From Pseudomonas sp. SCA2728.1_7 (GTDB lineage Bacteria > Pseudomonadota > Gammaproteobacteria > Pseudomonadales > Pseudomonadaceae): a DNA stretch of 64,000 nucleotides. Shown here piece by piece: positions 14,974-24,316 of the stretch (the stretch's first letter is position 1; every line of letters begins with the position of its first letter). Below the pieces are notes generated by a model, which worked only from the letters and a program-made list of their open reading frames with translations, did no database searches and was not told where the DNA came from. The position numbers and the translations under genes are program-made. The DNA lies in the NCBI RefSeq assembly GCF_018138145.1, contig NZ_CP073104.1, forward strand, positions 1,426,001 to 1,490,000, read 5' to 3'.

Positions 14974-15885
14974 TCAAGCAAAAGAGGAGCCAACCTGCGA
15001 TCTGCCCAGCAGCAACCCCTGCTCCGCCTCACACAACCCCACCACATAATCCCAGACCACCCGCAGCCGCACCGACTTGTGCAACTCGCGCCGCGTGCTG
15101 ATCCAGTAACTGCGCTCAATGCTTTCATCCGGCAGTAATGGGACAAGGTCAGGGTCAGATGACGCCATGTAGCACGGCAACACCGCAATGCCCAATCCCG
15201 ACCGCGCCGCTTCCTGCTGGGCAATAACGCTGGTGCTATGGAACACAACCCGAGGGCTGCGGCAGAAGCTGTTGAGAAACATCAGTTCCTGGCTGAACAG
15301 CAAATCATCGACATAACCGATCCACGCATGCCGCCCGAGGTCTTCGCGGCTTTGCAGCGGCGGCGCCTTATCGAGATAGCGTTGGCTGGCGTAGAGCGCC
15401 AAGCGATAGTCCGTAAGCTTGCGCGTGACGAGCATGTCTGCCGCCGGGCGCTCCAGATGAATGCTGATTTCCGCCTCGCGGTTGAGGATGCTGACAAAGC
15501 GTGGCACGGCGACCAGTTCCACTTCCAATCCCGGATAGCGCTCGAACAAGCCGATCATGCGGCTGGCGAGAAACTTGATGCCCAGCCCTTCCGTCACCCC
15601 CACACGAATCTTGCCCAGTGGCGCGGTGGATTGGGTGATCTCTTCCTGCGCCAGCAACGCCACGTTTTCCATCGCTTCGGCATGTTTAAGCAGCGCCTCC
15701 CCCGCCGGGGTCATTTCGTAACCTTGCGCGTGCTGGACGAACAGCGCGGTGCCGAGGCTTTTTTCGATGGCTTCGATATGGCGGGCGACGGTGGCGTGGG
15801 TGGTGTTGAGGCGGCGGGCGGCGGTGAGCAGGCGGCCGCTGCGTTGCAGTTCGAGAAAAAACCGCAGGTCGTTCCAGTCGAACAT
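14974..15885 (-). CDS. LysR-family regulator
   Basis: 303 residues from MFDWNDLRFFLELQRSGRLL at 15885; a longer reading to 15933 would cover the promoter region. The helix-turn-helix is TAARRLNTTHATVARHIEAI (about 20-39), of the TTHATVARHI type seen in regulators of oxidoreductases. The effector domain spans about 90-295 (GKIRVGVTEGLG). It is divergent from the GMC oxidoreductase gene with 133 bases between starts, so it probably controls that gene and the downstream transporter. Confidence 0.92.
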   Translation of the reverse strand: MFDWNDLRFFLELQRSGRLLTAARRLNTTHATVARHIEAIEKSLGTALFVQHAQGYEMTPAGEALLKHAEAMENVALLAQEEITQSTAPLGKIRVGVTEGLGIKFLASRMIGLFERYPGLEVELVAVPRFVSILNREAEISIHLERPAADMLVTRKLTDYRLALYASQRYLDKAPPLQSREDLGRHAWIGYVDDLLFSQELMFLNSFCRSPRVVFHSTSVIAQQEAARSGLGIAVLPCYMASSDPDLVPLLPDESIERSYWISTRRELHKSVRLRVVWDYVVGLCEAEQGLLLGRSQVGSSFA

Positions 15886-16018
15886 GGCGTGTCCTTGTCG
15901 GCTATGGTCTATGCAGGCTGTTTGAAAACGCACAGCGGCTGCGCAAAAACTAACATTCTTTTAACGAAAGCTAACAACTAGAGTGTCCGACAATAAAAAC
16001 AAAAAGCGAGGTCAGGGA

Positions 16019-17671
16019 ATGCAGACTTCCCTCGATGAATACGACTACATCGTGGTCGGCGCCGGCCCTGCCGGGTGTTTGCTGGCCAATCGGCTGTCGG
16101 CAGATCCGCAGCAGCGCGTGCTGTTGCTCGAAGCCGGCGGGCGCGACAACTATGCGTGGATTCACATTCCTGTCGGTTACCTGTTCTGCATCGGTAACCC
16201 GCGCACCGACTGGTGCTTCAAGACCGAAGAACAACCGGGCCTCAACGGCCGCGCGCTGAGCTATCCGCGCGGCAAAGTGCTGGGCGGTTGTTCGTCCATC
16301 AACGGCATGATCTACATGCGCGGCCAGACCAACGACTACGATGGCTGGGCGGCCGAGGGCAATCCGGGCTGGGCCTGGAATGACGTGCTGCCGCTGTTCA
16401 AGCAAAGCGAAAATCATTTTGCCGGCGCGGCTGAATTCCACGGTGCCAAGGGGGAATGGCGGGTCGAACAACAGCGGCTGTCGTGGCCGATTCTGGATGC
16501 GTTTCGCAGTGCGGCTGAGCAAAGCGGTATCGCCAGCATCGATGACTTCAATCAGGGCGACAACGAGGGTTGCGGCTACTTTCAGGTCAATCAGAAATCC
16601 GGCGTGCGCTGGAACGCGGCCAAGGCGTTTTTGAAACCGGTGCGCGACCGGACGAATCTGACGGTGCTGACCGGGGTTGAGGTCGATCGGGTATTACTCG
16701 AGGACGGACGCGCAACAAAAGTCAGCGCGCGTCATGAAGGCCAGATCAAACAGTTCAAGGCGCGCAAGGAGATCGTCCTGTGCGCCGGCGCGGTCGGTTC
16801 ACCGAGCATTCTGCAACGCTCCGGGATTGGCCCACGGCCGCTGCTGGAACGCTTGGGCATCGGCGTGATTCATGAGCTGCCGGGCGTTGGCGGCAACCTG
16901 CAGGATCACCTGCAATTGCGCCTGATCTACAAACTGGAAAACGCCCGCACGCTGAATCAGATCGCCGGCAGCGTGTGGGGCAAGATGGGCATGGGCCTGC
17001 GTTATCTGTATGACCGTAGCGGGCCACTGTCAATGGCGCCGAGTCAGTTGGGCGCGTTTGCGCGTTCGGGGCCGGAGCAGACCTCAGCGAATCTTGAGTA
17101 CCACGTGCAGCCATTGTCCCTGGAGCGCTTTGGCGAGCCGTTGCACAGCTTCCCTGCCTTCACCGCTTCGGTGTGCGATCTGCGTCCGCAGAGTCGTGGA
17201 CGCATCGACATTCGTTCGGCGGACCCGCAGGAGGCGCCGCTGATTCAACCCAACTATCTGAGCCATCCCGAAGACCTGCGCGTGGCGGCGGATGCCATTC
17301 GCCTGACTCGCCGTATCGTCAGCGCCCCTGCCCTGCAAGCGTTCAAACCGGTGGAGTACCTGCCCGGCGCCAACCTGCAAAGTGAAGAAGAGTTACAGGA
17401 AGCAGCAGCGAAGATCGGCACGACGATTTTCCATCCGGTCGGTACTTGCCGCATGGGCAATGACGGCGATGCGGTGGTCGATGCGCATCTGCGCGTCCAC
17501 GGCGTGCCCGGTTTGCGCATTGCCGATGCGTCAATCATGCCGCGCATCACCTCGGGCAACACCTGTTCGCCTACGCTGATGATTGCCGAGAAAGCGGCAC
17601 AGCTCATCCTCAGTTCCAAAGCTGTAAACACCGTACCTGTAGGAGTGAGCCTGCTCGCGATGACGGAATAA
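16019..17671 (+). CDS. GMC-family FAD-dependent oxidoreductase (choline dehydrogenase-like)
   Basis: 550 residues. ATG at 16019 has GAGG 8 bases upstream; an earlier ATG at 15983 lacks this. The FAD site is YIVVGAGPAGCLLANRLS (about 9-26). GMC signature 1 lies around KVLGGCSSINGMIYMRGQ, and signature 2 around LCAGAVGSPSILQRSGIG. The catalytic histidine region is HPVGTCRMG and the end SGNTCSPTLMIAEKAA. It oxidises an alcohol to an aldehyde with FAD. The last ten or so codons (VGVSLLAMTE) are REP sequence, so the native stop seems to have been lost when a REPIN inserted. It is followed by a transporter, and a LysR gene diverges. Confidence 0.92.
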   Translation: MQTSLDEYDYIVVGAGPAGCLLANRLSADPQQRVLLLEAGGRDNYAWIHIPVGYLFCIGNPRTDWCFKTEEQPGLNGRALSYPRGKVLGGCSSINGMIYMRGQTNDYDGWAAEGNPGWAWNDVLPLFKQSENHFAGAAEFHGAKGEWRVEQQRLSWPILDAFRSAAEQSGIASIDDFNQGDNEGCGYFQVNQKSGVRWNAAKAFLKPVRDRTNLTVLTGVEVDRVLLEDGRATKVSARHEGQIKQFKARKEIVLCAGAVGSPSILQRSGIGPRPLLERLGIGVIHELPGVGGNLQDHLQLRLIYKLENARTLNQIAGSVWGKMGMGLRYLYDRSGPLSMAPSQLGAFARSGPEQTSANLEYHVQPLSLERFGEPLHSFPAFTASVCDLRPQSRGRIDIRSADPQEAPLIQPNYLSHPEDLRVAADAIRLTRRIVSAPALQAFKPVEYLPGANLQSEEELQEAAAKIGTTIFHPVGTCRMGNDGDAVVDAHLRVHGVPGLRIADASIMPRITSGNTCSPTLMIAEKAAQLILSSKAVNTVPVGVSLLAMTE

Positions 17672-17728
17672 CATTCGACATCTGTGTTGGCTGATACACC
17701 GCTATCGCGAGCAGGCTCACTCCTACAG
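17637..17728. repeat. REPIN overlapping the 3' end of the GMC gene
   Basis: An inverted REP pair: CTGTAGGAGTGAGCCTGCTC at 17637 and its complement ending at 17728, with a spacer. The left arm encodes the C-terminal residues and the TAA of the GMC oxidoreductase. Confidence 0.9.
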
Positions 17729-17801
17729 GGGATATGCGTTTGATTCATGGACATCGAGCACCAGTGGAACAACAAAAACAATCACTGTGAGGGATACCGA
17801 T

Positions 17802-19424
17802 ATGTCAGAACACGTTCAGCCGCTGGACGCCGTGCGCAGCGTCGAGACCAGCCCGGATACACGCAAAGTCATCTTCGCTTCCTCACTGGGAACGGTGTTC
17901 GAGTGGTATGACTTCTTCCTCTACGGCGCCCTCGCGGCGGTGATCAGCAAGCAGTTTTTCGCCGGGGTCAACGACACCACGGCGTTCATCTTTGCGCTGA
18001 TGGCTTTCGCCGCCGGCTTTATCGTGCGGCCGTTCGGGGCGCTGGTGTTCGGTCGGTTGGGGGACATGATCGGGCGCAAATACACCTTCCTTGCGACGAT
18101 CATTTTGATGGGCGTGGCGACGTTCTGCGTCGGTCTGCTGCCGACCTACGCCAGCATCGGCATCGCCGCGCCGATCATTCTGGTGCTGCTGCGCATGCTT
18201 CAGGGCCTGGCACTCGGCGGCGAATACGGCGGTGCTGCGACTTATGTGGCAGAGCACGCGCCTATCGGAAAACGCGGTTTCCACACCAGTTGGATTCAGT
18301 CGACTGCGACCCTCGGCCTGCTGTTGTCGCTGCTGGTGGTACTCGGTTGCCGCTACTTCACCGGCGATCAGTTTGAAGTGTGGGGCTGGCGCATTCCGTT
18401 CCTGCTGTCGATCGTGCTGCTGGGCATTTCCACCTGGATTCGCCTGAGCCTGCACGAGTCGCCGGCCTATCTGAAAATGAAAGAGGAAGGCAAAACTTCG
18501 AAAGCGCCGATCCGCGAATCCTTCGGCAAATGGGAAAACCTCAAGGTCGTGCTGATCGCCCTGTTCAGCATCAATGCCGGGCAAGCGGTGACCTTCTACG
18601 CGGCGCAGTTCTACGTGCTGTTCTTCCTCACCCAGTTCCTGAAAATGGACCCGGCGGTGGCCAACACCTTGCTGATCATCAGCGTGGTCATCGGCGCGCC
18701 GTTCTTCATCTTTTTCGGCTGGCTGTCGGACAAGGTCGGGCGCAAACCGGTGCTGATGCTGGGCTTGCTGCTGGCCACCGCGCTGTACTTCCCGATCTTC
18801 AAATCCCTCGCGCATTACGCCAACCCGGCGATCGATCAGGCCAGCCGTCAGGCACCGATCACCGTGCTGGCGGATCCGGCGACCTGCACCTTCCAGTTCG
18901 ACCCGGTCGGTAAAGCCAAATTCGACAGCCCGTGCGACAAGGTCAAAACCTTCCTGGTCAAGCAAGGCCTGCCCTACTCCAGCGCAGCTGCGCCTGCTGG
19001 CAGCGCCGTGCAAGTGAGCGTCGGCGACGTCAAACTCGATGGCTTCGACGAGGCCGCCCTGCGCGGCGCGATCACCCTCGCCGGCTACCCGCAACAGGCT
19101 GATTTGCAGCAAATCAACAAACCGATGATCGTCGCCCTGATCGTGGCGCTGATCATCATCTCGGCCATGTGCTACGGCCCACTGGCAGCGCTGATGGTCG
19201 AACTGTTCCCGACGCGCATTCGCTACACCTCGATGTCGCTGCCGTACCACATCGGCAATGGCTGGTTTGGCGGGTTCCTGCCGACAGTGTCGTTTGCGCT
19301 GGTGGTGTACACCGGGGATATTTTTTATGGGCTGTGGTATCCCGTGTTGATTACCGGCGTAAGCCTAGTGGTGGGGATGATCTGTTTGCGTGAGACGAAG
19401 AATATCGATCTCGACAAGAACTGA
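17802..19424 (+). CDS. MFS transporter, metabolite:H+ symporter (MHS) family
   Basis: 540 residues; ATG at 17802 follows GAGGG. It has twelve predicted membrane segments. FEWYDFFLYGALAAVISKQF at about 32-51 is the MHS first helix. The MFS loop motif FGRLGDMIGRKYTF appears between helices 2 and 3, and again as GWLSDKVGRKPVLM between 8 and 9. An extra hydrophilic loop of about 100 residues (ADPATCTFQFDP onward) sits between helices 9 and 10, as in several proteobacterial MHS members. Substrates of the family are organic acids and osmolytes. It follows the GMC gene and ends at a strong terminator, so it may import that enzyme's substrate. Confidence 0.92.
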   Translation: MSEHVQPLDAVRSVETSPDTRKVIFASSLGTVFEWYDFFLYGALAAVISKQFFAGVNDTTAFIFALMAFAAGFIVRPFGALVFGRLGDMIGRKYTFLATIILMGVATFCVGLLPTYASIGIAAPIILVLLRMLQGLALGGEYGGAATYVAEHAPIGKRGFHTSWIQSTATLGLLLSLLVVLGCRYFTGDQFEVWGWRIPFLLSIVLLGISTWIRLSLHESPAYLKMKEEGKTSKAPIRESFGKWENLKVVLIALFSINAGQAVTFYAAQFYVLFFLTQFLKMDPAVANTLLIISVVIGAPFFIFFGWLSDKVGRKPVLMLGLLLATALYFPIFKSLAHYANPAIDQASRQAPITVLADPATCTFQFDPVGKAKFDSPCDKVKTFLVKQGLPYSSAAAPAGSAVQVSVGDVKLDGFDEAALRGAITLAGYPQQADLQQINKPMIVALIVALIIISAMCYGPLAALMVELFPTRIRYTSMSLPYHIGNGWFGGFLPTVSFALVVYTGDIFYGLWYPVLITGVSLVVGMICLRETKNIDLDKN

Positions 19425-19443
19425 AACTCAACCAGACAGATAT

Positions 19444-19475
19444 CGGCGAGGGCTTTTACCCTCGCCGTTTTTTTT
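19444..19475 (+). terminator. Rho-independent terminator after the MHS transporter
   Basis: CGGCGAGGG and CCCTCGCCG arms with a short CTTTTA loop, followed by eight T residues, 20 bases after the transporter stop. It also lies beside the convergent DUF427 stop. Confidence 0.92.
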
Positions 19476-19477
19476 GC

Positions 19478-19846
19478 TCAGGCATCAGCCTTGATCACCT
19501 CGAACTTCACCTGATCGGGATAAAACGCCACGTAGTCCTTGATCGGCCCGACCGAGATTTTCGGTTTCTCATAAGTCCACACCGCGTTCGCGCCCTCATG
19601 CCCCGGCACTTGCAGGCTGAAGTAATTGGCATCGCCCTTGTACGGGCAGTAACTGGTGTGATCGGTGCGGGCGAAGTACTTTTCGTCGATGTCTTCGCGA
19701 GGGATGTAATAGACCGGCGGATAGTTGGCTTCGTTGAGGATCAGTACGTGGGAGGACGCGGCAACCTGGATGCCGTGGAATTTAACTATCAGGCAGCCGG
19801 GAAGTTGTTCGAGGGCAATGACGGGACTGGGGCCGGAGGTTTTCAT
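19478..19846 (-). CDS. DUF427 domain protein
   Basis: 122 residues; start at 19846 with AGGAGAACCCC upstream. The DUF427 fold shows as VKFHGIQVAASSHVLILNE (about 21-39), PPVYYIPREDI, and TSYCPYKGDANYFSL with the invariant CPYKG motif (about 65-69), then VWTYEKP near the end. Family members are small beta-rich proteins of unknown biochemical role. It is convergent with the MHS transporter. Confidence 0.92.
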   Translation of the reverse strand: MKTSGPSPVIALEQLPGCLIVKFHGIQVAASSHVLILNEANYPPVYYIPREDIDEKYFARTDHTSYCPYKGDANYFSLQVPGHEGANAVWTYEKPKISVGPIKDYVAFYPDQVKFEVIKADA

Positions 19847-19944
19847 GGGGTTCTCCTGGGTACGGCGAAGAGACCGGTTCAGGTATAGCCCATTGGTAAT
19901 GGTTGGAGTGGATTTACAGCCGAACGGCCCATCAACTTCAAAAG

Positions 19945-20123
19945 CCCCTCACCCCAGCCCTCTCCCAGAGGGAGAGGGAGCCTACGGTGGTGTCTTTCGT
20001 TCTACATCGACCTGAGCGTGCGGTTTCGATTATGGATTCGGCAAAGCGCTATCAGGTCGATGTATTTCTGTAGCATCCCCCAATCGGTCCCCTCTACCTC
20101 TGGGAGAGGGTTAGGGTGAGGGC
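19945..20123. repeat. dispersed palindromic repeat, copy 1 (about 179 bp)
   Basis: It begins CCCCTCACCCCAGCCCTCTC and ends GGGAGAGGGTTAGGGTGAGG, so the ends are inverted repeats. The interior shares GATTATGGATTCGGCAAA and GGTCGATGTATTTCT with copy 2 at 25250-25427. The same length, ends and interior show that it is one repeat family. It fills the gap between the DUF427 promoter and the serralysin stop. Confidence 0.85.
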
Positions 20124-20136
20124 CGCTCTTCAGGCA

Positions 20137-21543
20137 TCACGCAACAATATCAGTCGCCACCGCTTGCCCCACCACACCCACAGCAAAGTCCACCGAACCC
20201 TGCCCCGTCAGGTCAACCATCAGGCTGGTCTGATTGGTCTGCTCGAAGTAGGTCAGGATCGCGTCGCCCGCATGCCCGGTGAAGCCGCTGACAAAGTTCA
20301 GCGATGCTGCGCCAGTCGCAAATCCGGCGATCCCCGACAGGTCGATCTTGTCCAGGCCGCTGGTGAAATCCATGATCCAGTCTGGCGCGGTCATAGTCGA
20401 ATCGCTGGCCGCGCCAAACACGAAGGTGTCTGCGCCTGCACCGCCCCATAAAGAATCGCCACCGCCACCACCGTAAAGAATGTCATTACCGGCACCGCCG
20501 ATCAGTTCATTGGCAGCGGCGTTGCCGATCAGCAGATCATTGCCTGAACCGCCGATGGCATTTTCCACGGTCACGCCGTGCGCGATGGACACGTTACCGA
20601 CCAGACCGCCAACATCGGAGAACGAGCCTTCATTGAGGTTGATCTTCTGGTTCTGGCTGAAGCCGGAGAAATCCAGGGTGTCATTACCGCCGCCATCCCA
20701 CACCGAGAAAACCACTTTGGAGGAGGCCGAAGTGGCGCTGTAGAAATCGCGCTCGGCGCTGGAATTGAAACCGTAGGTGGTGTCATCGGCGCGGGTCGCG
20801 TAGTTGGCGCCATACAGTTTCTGCACCGCGACGATGTCGTCGAGCAACGGCGCCGAGGCGTACGCGCCGCTGCCGTCCTTGCTGAAGTTCTGGTCGGTGT
20901 TGGCTTCGCTCCAGTAGCTCATCAGGCTGTAGCCACGGGTGTCTTCGGCGTACTTGGCGTCGTTATAGGTCGGGTTGCCATTACCGGCGTTGTACGCGCC
21001 CGGGTGCGACAGGCCAAGGGTGTGACCGATCTCGTGGGTCAGGGTCTGGCGCCCGTAGTTGTTGGTGTCCGGGGTTTTGTTGACCTGATACTGATCGTTG
21101 ATCAAGTACCACGACTGTCCGTCATAGCTGCCGCCGCTCGGCAGGTAAGCGAACGCAGCGCCGCCGGTGCTGACATCGTAGTTGCCGAAGGTCATGTGGC
21201 CATCACCGCCCTTGCCTTCAGTGAAGGTAACGTTGGCGACGTCAGCCCAGGATTGCATGGCCAGCACGGCCTGAGCTTTTTGCTGGGCGCTGAACTCGCT
21301 GAAGTTGCCCAGTTTGACGTTGTAGTTCGCCGGTTTCTCGGTCAGGAAGCTGTAACTGAGGTCGATCTTGCCGTCAGCGTTCTTGTCGCTCCACGACAGG
21401 CCTTTGCGCAGGATTTCATCAGCGGCCTGGTCGGCAGTGAATGAGGGTTTGCCGTTGACCAGCCCGACGCCACGGTCATACAGGTGGCTGAACGTATCGA
21501 TTTCGTCGAAGGCGCTGCTGGTTTTCGATTTGGCTTGAGCCAT
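20137..21543 (-). CDS. serralysin-type secreted metalloprotease
   Basis: 468 residues. The zinc site is [12 protein letters not shown] at about 178-189, with the Met-turn SLMSYW following at about 217. RTX calcium-binding nonapeptides come next ([20 protein letters not shown], then [20 protein letters not shown], about 345-385). The C-terminus ends DIVA, the type I secretion signal style of AprA/PrtA. It is exported by an AprDEF-type ABC channel; no aprI or aprDEF lies beside it, so it depends on a transporter elsewhere. The start at 21543 has AAGGAAG upstream. Its 3' end abuts the dispersed repeat. Confidence 0.95.
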   Translation of the reverse strand: MAQAKSKTSSAFDEIDTFSHLYDRGVGLVNGKPSFTADQAADEILRKGLSWSDKNADGKIDLSYSFLTEKPANYNVKLGNFSEFSAQQKAQAVLAMQSWADVANVTFTEGKGGDGHMTFGNYDVSTGGAAFAYLPSGGSYDGQSWYLINDQYQVNKTPDTNNYGRQTLTHEIGHTLGLSHPGAYNAGNGNPTYNDAKYAEDTRGYSLMSYWSEANTDQNFSKDGSGAYASAPLLDDIVAVQKLYGANYATRADDTTYGFNSSAERDFYSATSASSKVVFSVWDGGGNDTLDFSGFSQNQKINLNEGSFSDVGGLVGNVSIAHGVTVENAIGGSGNDLLIGNAAANELIGGAGNDILYGGGGGDSLWGGAGADTFVFGAASDSTMTAPDWIMDFTSGLDKIDLSGIAGFATGAASLNFVSGFTGHAGDAILTYFEQTNQTSLMVDLTGQGSVDFAVGVVGQAVATDIVA

Positions 21544-21732
21544 GATGGACTTCCTTGTTTCTGAGTAGTCAGTGTCGACAGACCACGGCGATCTTCTGGC
21601 GAGATCGTCCTGTCACTCGCGTGTTTGCATCGGCGAAAAACCTGACACAGGCGCAAACCGGGCGCTAATCAATTTCTCGATAGCCCGGGCCGCGTCCCTG
21701 TATTGCCCGTCACCTGCTGCAATGCTTTTTAT

Positions 21733-21748
21733 CTGTATATCCATACAG
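21733..21748 (+). promoter_or_regulatory. LexA-like (SOS) box upstream of topB
   Basis: CTGTATATCCATACAG fits the CTGT-N8-ACAG core of gamma-proteobacterial LexA boxes. The symmetry extends to 12-base perfect arms (TTTTATCTGTAT and ATACAGATAAAA, 21727-21754). It lies about 73 bases before topB and 184 bases before the serralysin gene; either could be the target. It could also be a simple hairpin. Confidence 0.5.
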
Positions 21749-21820
21749 ATAAAAGTTGCCCCTGGCGCCAAGTCCGGCCATTCTGTGCACCTGTTCAGAC
21801 CTTGATCGACGATGGTGGTT

Positions 21821-23764
21821 ATGCGGCTGTACCTCTGTGAAAAACCCTCCCAGGCCAAAGATATTGCGGCCGTGCTCGGCGCCAAGCGTCGGGGCGACGG
21901 CTGCTGGCTGGGAACGGACGTCACGGTGACCTGGTGCATCGGCCACTTGCTCGAAACCGCGCCGCCAGATGCCTATGACGCGCGCTACAAGCGCTGGGTA
22001 CTGGCCGATCTGCCGATCATTCCGGACAAGTGGAAAATGACCGTCAAGCCGCGCACCGCCAGCCAGTACAAAGCGGTCAAGCGCCTGCTCGGCGAGGCCA
22101 GCGAACTGATCATCGCCACCGACGCCGACCGTGAGGGCGAGATGATCGCCCGGGAACTGGTCGAGCATTGTCGTTATCGCGGGCCGATCCGCCGCTTGTG
22201 GCTGTCGGCGCTGGACGAAGCATCGATCCGCAAAGCCTTGGCCGCGCTGAAACCGGGGGCCGAGACGTTCAGCCTGTATCACTCGGCGCTGGGCCGCTCG
22301 CGGGCAGACTGGCTGATCGGCATGAACATGAGCCGGCTGTTCACACTGCTCGGTCGGCAATCGGGTTATCAAGGCGTGTTGCCAGTAGGCCGGGTGCAGA
22401 CACCGACCTTACGGCTGGTGGTTGATCGCGACCGCAGCATCGCCGATTTCGTGCCAGTGCCATTCTGGGCGATCGATGTTGATCTGCTGTACAACGGCAT
22501 CCCGTTTACCGCGCAGTGGCGGGCGCCGTCGGATGTCTGTGACGATCAGGAGCGCTGCCTGAATCAAGCGCTGGCCCAGCAAGCGGCGGCTGCGATCAGC
22601 AGCGCTGCCAGTGCTCGAGTGATCAAGCTGAAAACCGAGCGCATGCGCGAAGTGGCGCCCCTGCCCTTCGATCTCGGCACCTTGCAGGAAGTCTGTTCGA
22701 AGAAACTAGGCCTCGGTGCGCAGGAAACCCTCGATATCGCCCAGGCGCTCTACGAAACCTACAAAGTCATCACTTACCCGCGCAGTGATTGCGGTTATCT
22801 GCCCCTGAGCCAGCACAGCGAGGCGCCGGGGATCCTCGCTGCGTTGCGTCAGGCCGATCCGGGCCTTGAAGCGCTCAACGGGTTTCTCGAGCCGCAACGC
22901 AAATCCCGAGCATGGAACGACGCCAAAGTCAGCGCGCACCACGGCATCATTCCCACTGCTGCAGCGAAAAACCTTGAGCGCCTGAGCGGCAAGCACCGCG
23001 CGGTCTACACGCTGATCCGTGCGCGCTATCTGGCGCAGTTCCTGCCCAATCACGAATACGATCGCACCCAGGCCGATTTCGATTGCGCCGGTGAAGCCCT
23101 GCGCGCCGTCGGCAAGCAAATCATCGAACCGGGCTGGAAGCGTGCTCTGCCCGAGGCGCTGGCACCCGCCAAGGGCCGCGAAGCACCCGCGCCGCAAACC
23201 TTGCCGGCTCTGAGCCAAGGCGTCGAATGCGCCATCGCCGCAGTGAAATTCAAGGATCTGTGGACGCAACCACCGAAACCCTACACCGAGGGCGATCTGA
23301 TCAAGGCGATGAAAAACGTCGCCAAACTGGTCGAGGATCCACTGCTCAAACAGAAACTCAAGGACACCACCGGGATCGGCACCGAAGCCACCCGCGCCTC
23401 GATCATTCAGGGCTTGATTGATCGGGGCTATCTGGTGAAAAACGGCAAGGCCCTCGCCGCCACACCGGCGGCGTTCAGCCTGATCGATGCGGTGCCCCGC
23501 GCGATTGCCGATCCCGGCACCACGGCGATCTGGGAGCAGGCGCTGGACATGGTGCAAAGTGGCGAAATGAGCCTGGAAGAATTCGTTACCAAACAAGCGG
23601 CGTGGATGAGCAAACAGGTGACACGCTGCTCCAGCCTCAGCCTGACCATCAGCGGCCCGCCGCCGGCCGGCAAAGCCGCGGCACCGTGGAAGAAGAAACG
23701 CAAATCGACGCGCAGCAAAACCACAGGCACCACCAAACGCGTGCCGAAACCGGCTGGCAAATAA
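21821..23764 (+). CDS. topB: DNA topoisomerase III
   Basis: 647 residues starting MRLYLCEKPSQAKDIAAVLG at 21821; the ATG at 21812 adds three residues. The Toprim domain spans about 1-140 with LYLCEKPS and the acidic ATDADREGEM. The active-site tyrosine lies in VITYPRSDCGYLP (about 315), preceded by PVGRVQTPTL. TGIGTEATRASIIQGL is the conserved type IA motif. The C-terminus is a basic tail (KKKRKSTRSKTT) and lacks zinc fingers, as usual for TopB. It relaxes and decatenates DNA and resolves recombination intermediates. A LexA-like palindrome lies upstream. Confidence 0.95.
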   Translation: MRLYLCEKPSQAKDIAAVLGAKRRGDGCWLGTDVTVTWCIGHLLETAPPDAYDARYKRWVLADLPIIPDKWKMTVKPRTASQYKAVKRLLGEASELIIATDADREGEMIARELVEHCRYRGPIRRLWLSALDEASIRKALAALKPGAETFSLYHSALGRSRADWLIGMNMSRLFTLLGRQSGYQGVLPVGRVQTPTLRLVVDRDRSIADFVPVPFWAIDVDLLYNGIPFTAQWRAPSDVCDDQERCLNQALAQQAAAAISSAASARVIKLKTERMREVAPLPFDLGTLQEVCSKKLGLGAQETLDIAQALYETYKVITYPRSDCGYLPLSQHSEAPGILAALRQADPGLEALNGFLEPQRKSRAWNDAKVSAHHGIIPTAAAKNLERLSGKHRAVYTLIRARYLAQFLPNHEYDRTQADFDCAGEALRAVGKQIIEPGWKRALPEALAPAKGREAPAPQTLPALSQGVECAIAAVKFKDLWTQPPKPYTEGDLIKAMKNVAKLVEDPLLKQKLKDTTGIGTEATRASIIQGLIDRGYLVKNGKALAATPAAFSLIDAVPRAIADPGTTAIWEQALDMVQSGEMSLEEFVTKQAAWMSKQVTRCSSLSLTISGPPPAGKAAAPWKKKRKSTRSKTTGTTKRVPKPAGK

Positions 23765-23812
23765 AACCCGCTAGTGTTTCTGCAAGGCTCATCACTGTCA
23801 GGAACCCGGCGC

Positions 23813-24316
23813 ATGGCCAATATCGAACTGCACCCTGCTCAGCGCGATGAGCTGGAAGTCCTCGAAAACCTCATGCAGTTCTACATGTACGACTTTAGCG
23901 AATGGCTGCCGCTGAAGCTCGCTGATCATGGTTTCTTCTCCATCCAGCCGAAAACCGACTACTGGCGCCACCCGGCTACCCGCCCCTTTCTGATTCGCGT
24001 CGGCGGCGAACTGGCCGGGTTTGTGACCGTCGATGACGAAATCCACATTCCCGGTGCCGAACACAACATCGGCTACTTTTTCATCGCCCGACGCTTTCGT
24101 GGCCAAGGCGTCGCGCAGTTTGTCGTCTCTGCCCTCTTGAGCCAGATCCCCGGTCAATGGCAGATTTTCCATATCGACGCCAACCTGCCGGCCCAGCGCT
24201 TCTGGGCCAGGCTGATTCCGTTGTTGAGCAATGGCCGCTTCACCCTGCAGCAGCGCGAAGTAGACGGTTATCCGTGCACCTTCTACGGGCTGCGCACGCC
24301 TTTTTCCGTTGCCTGA
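23813..24316 (+). CDS. GNAT family N-acetyltransferase
   Basis: 167 residues from MANIELHPAQRDELEVLENL at 23813, with CAGGAA upstream. Recognisable GNAT parts are FLIRVGGELAGFVTVDDEI (beta strands), then NIGYFFIARRFRGQGVAQFV at about 83-102, where RFRGQGVA is motif A. Motif B is degenerate (DANLPAQRFWARLIPLL). Similar to acetyltransferases of the 'YjgM-like' kind; substrate unknown. It lies 48 bases after topB, and I see no terminator between, so read-through from topB is possible. Confidence 0.87.
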   Translation: MANIELHPAQRDELEVLENLMQFYMYDFSEWLPLKLADHGFFSIQPKTDYWRHPATRPFLIRVGGELAGFVTVDDEIHIPGAEHNIGYFFIARRFRGQGVAQFVVSALLSQIPGQWQIFHIDANLPAQRFWARLIPLLSNGRFTLQQREVDGYPCTFYGLRTPFSVA

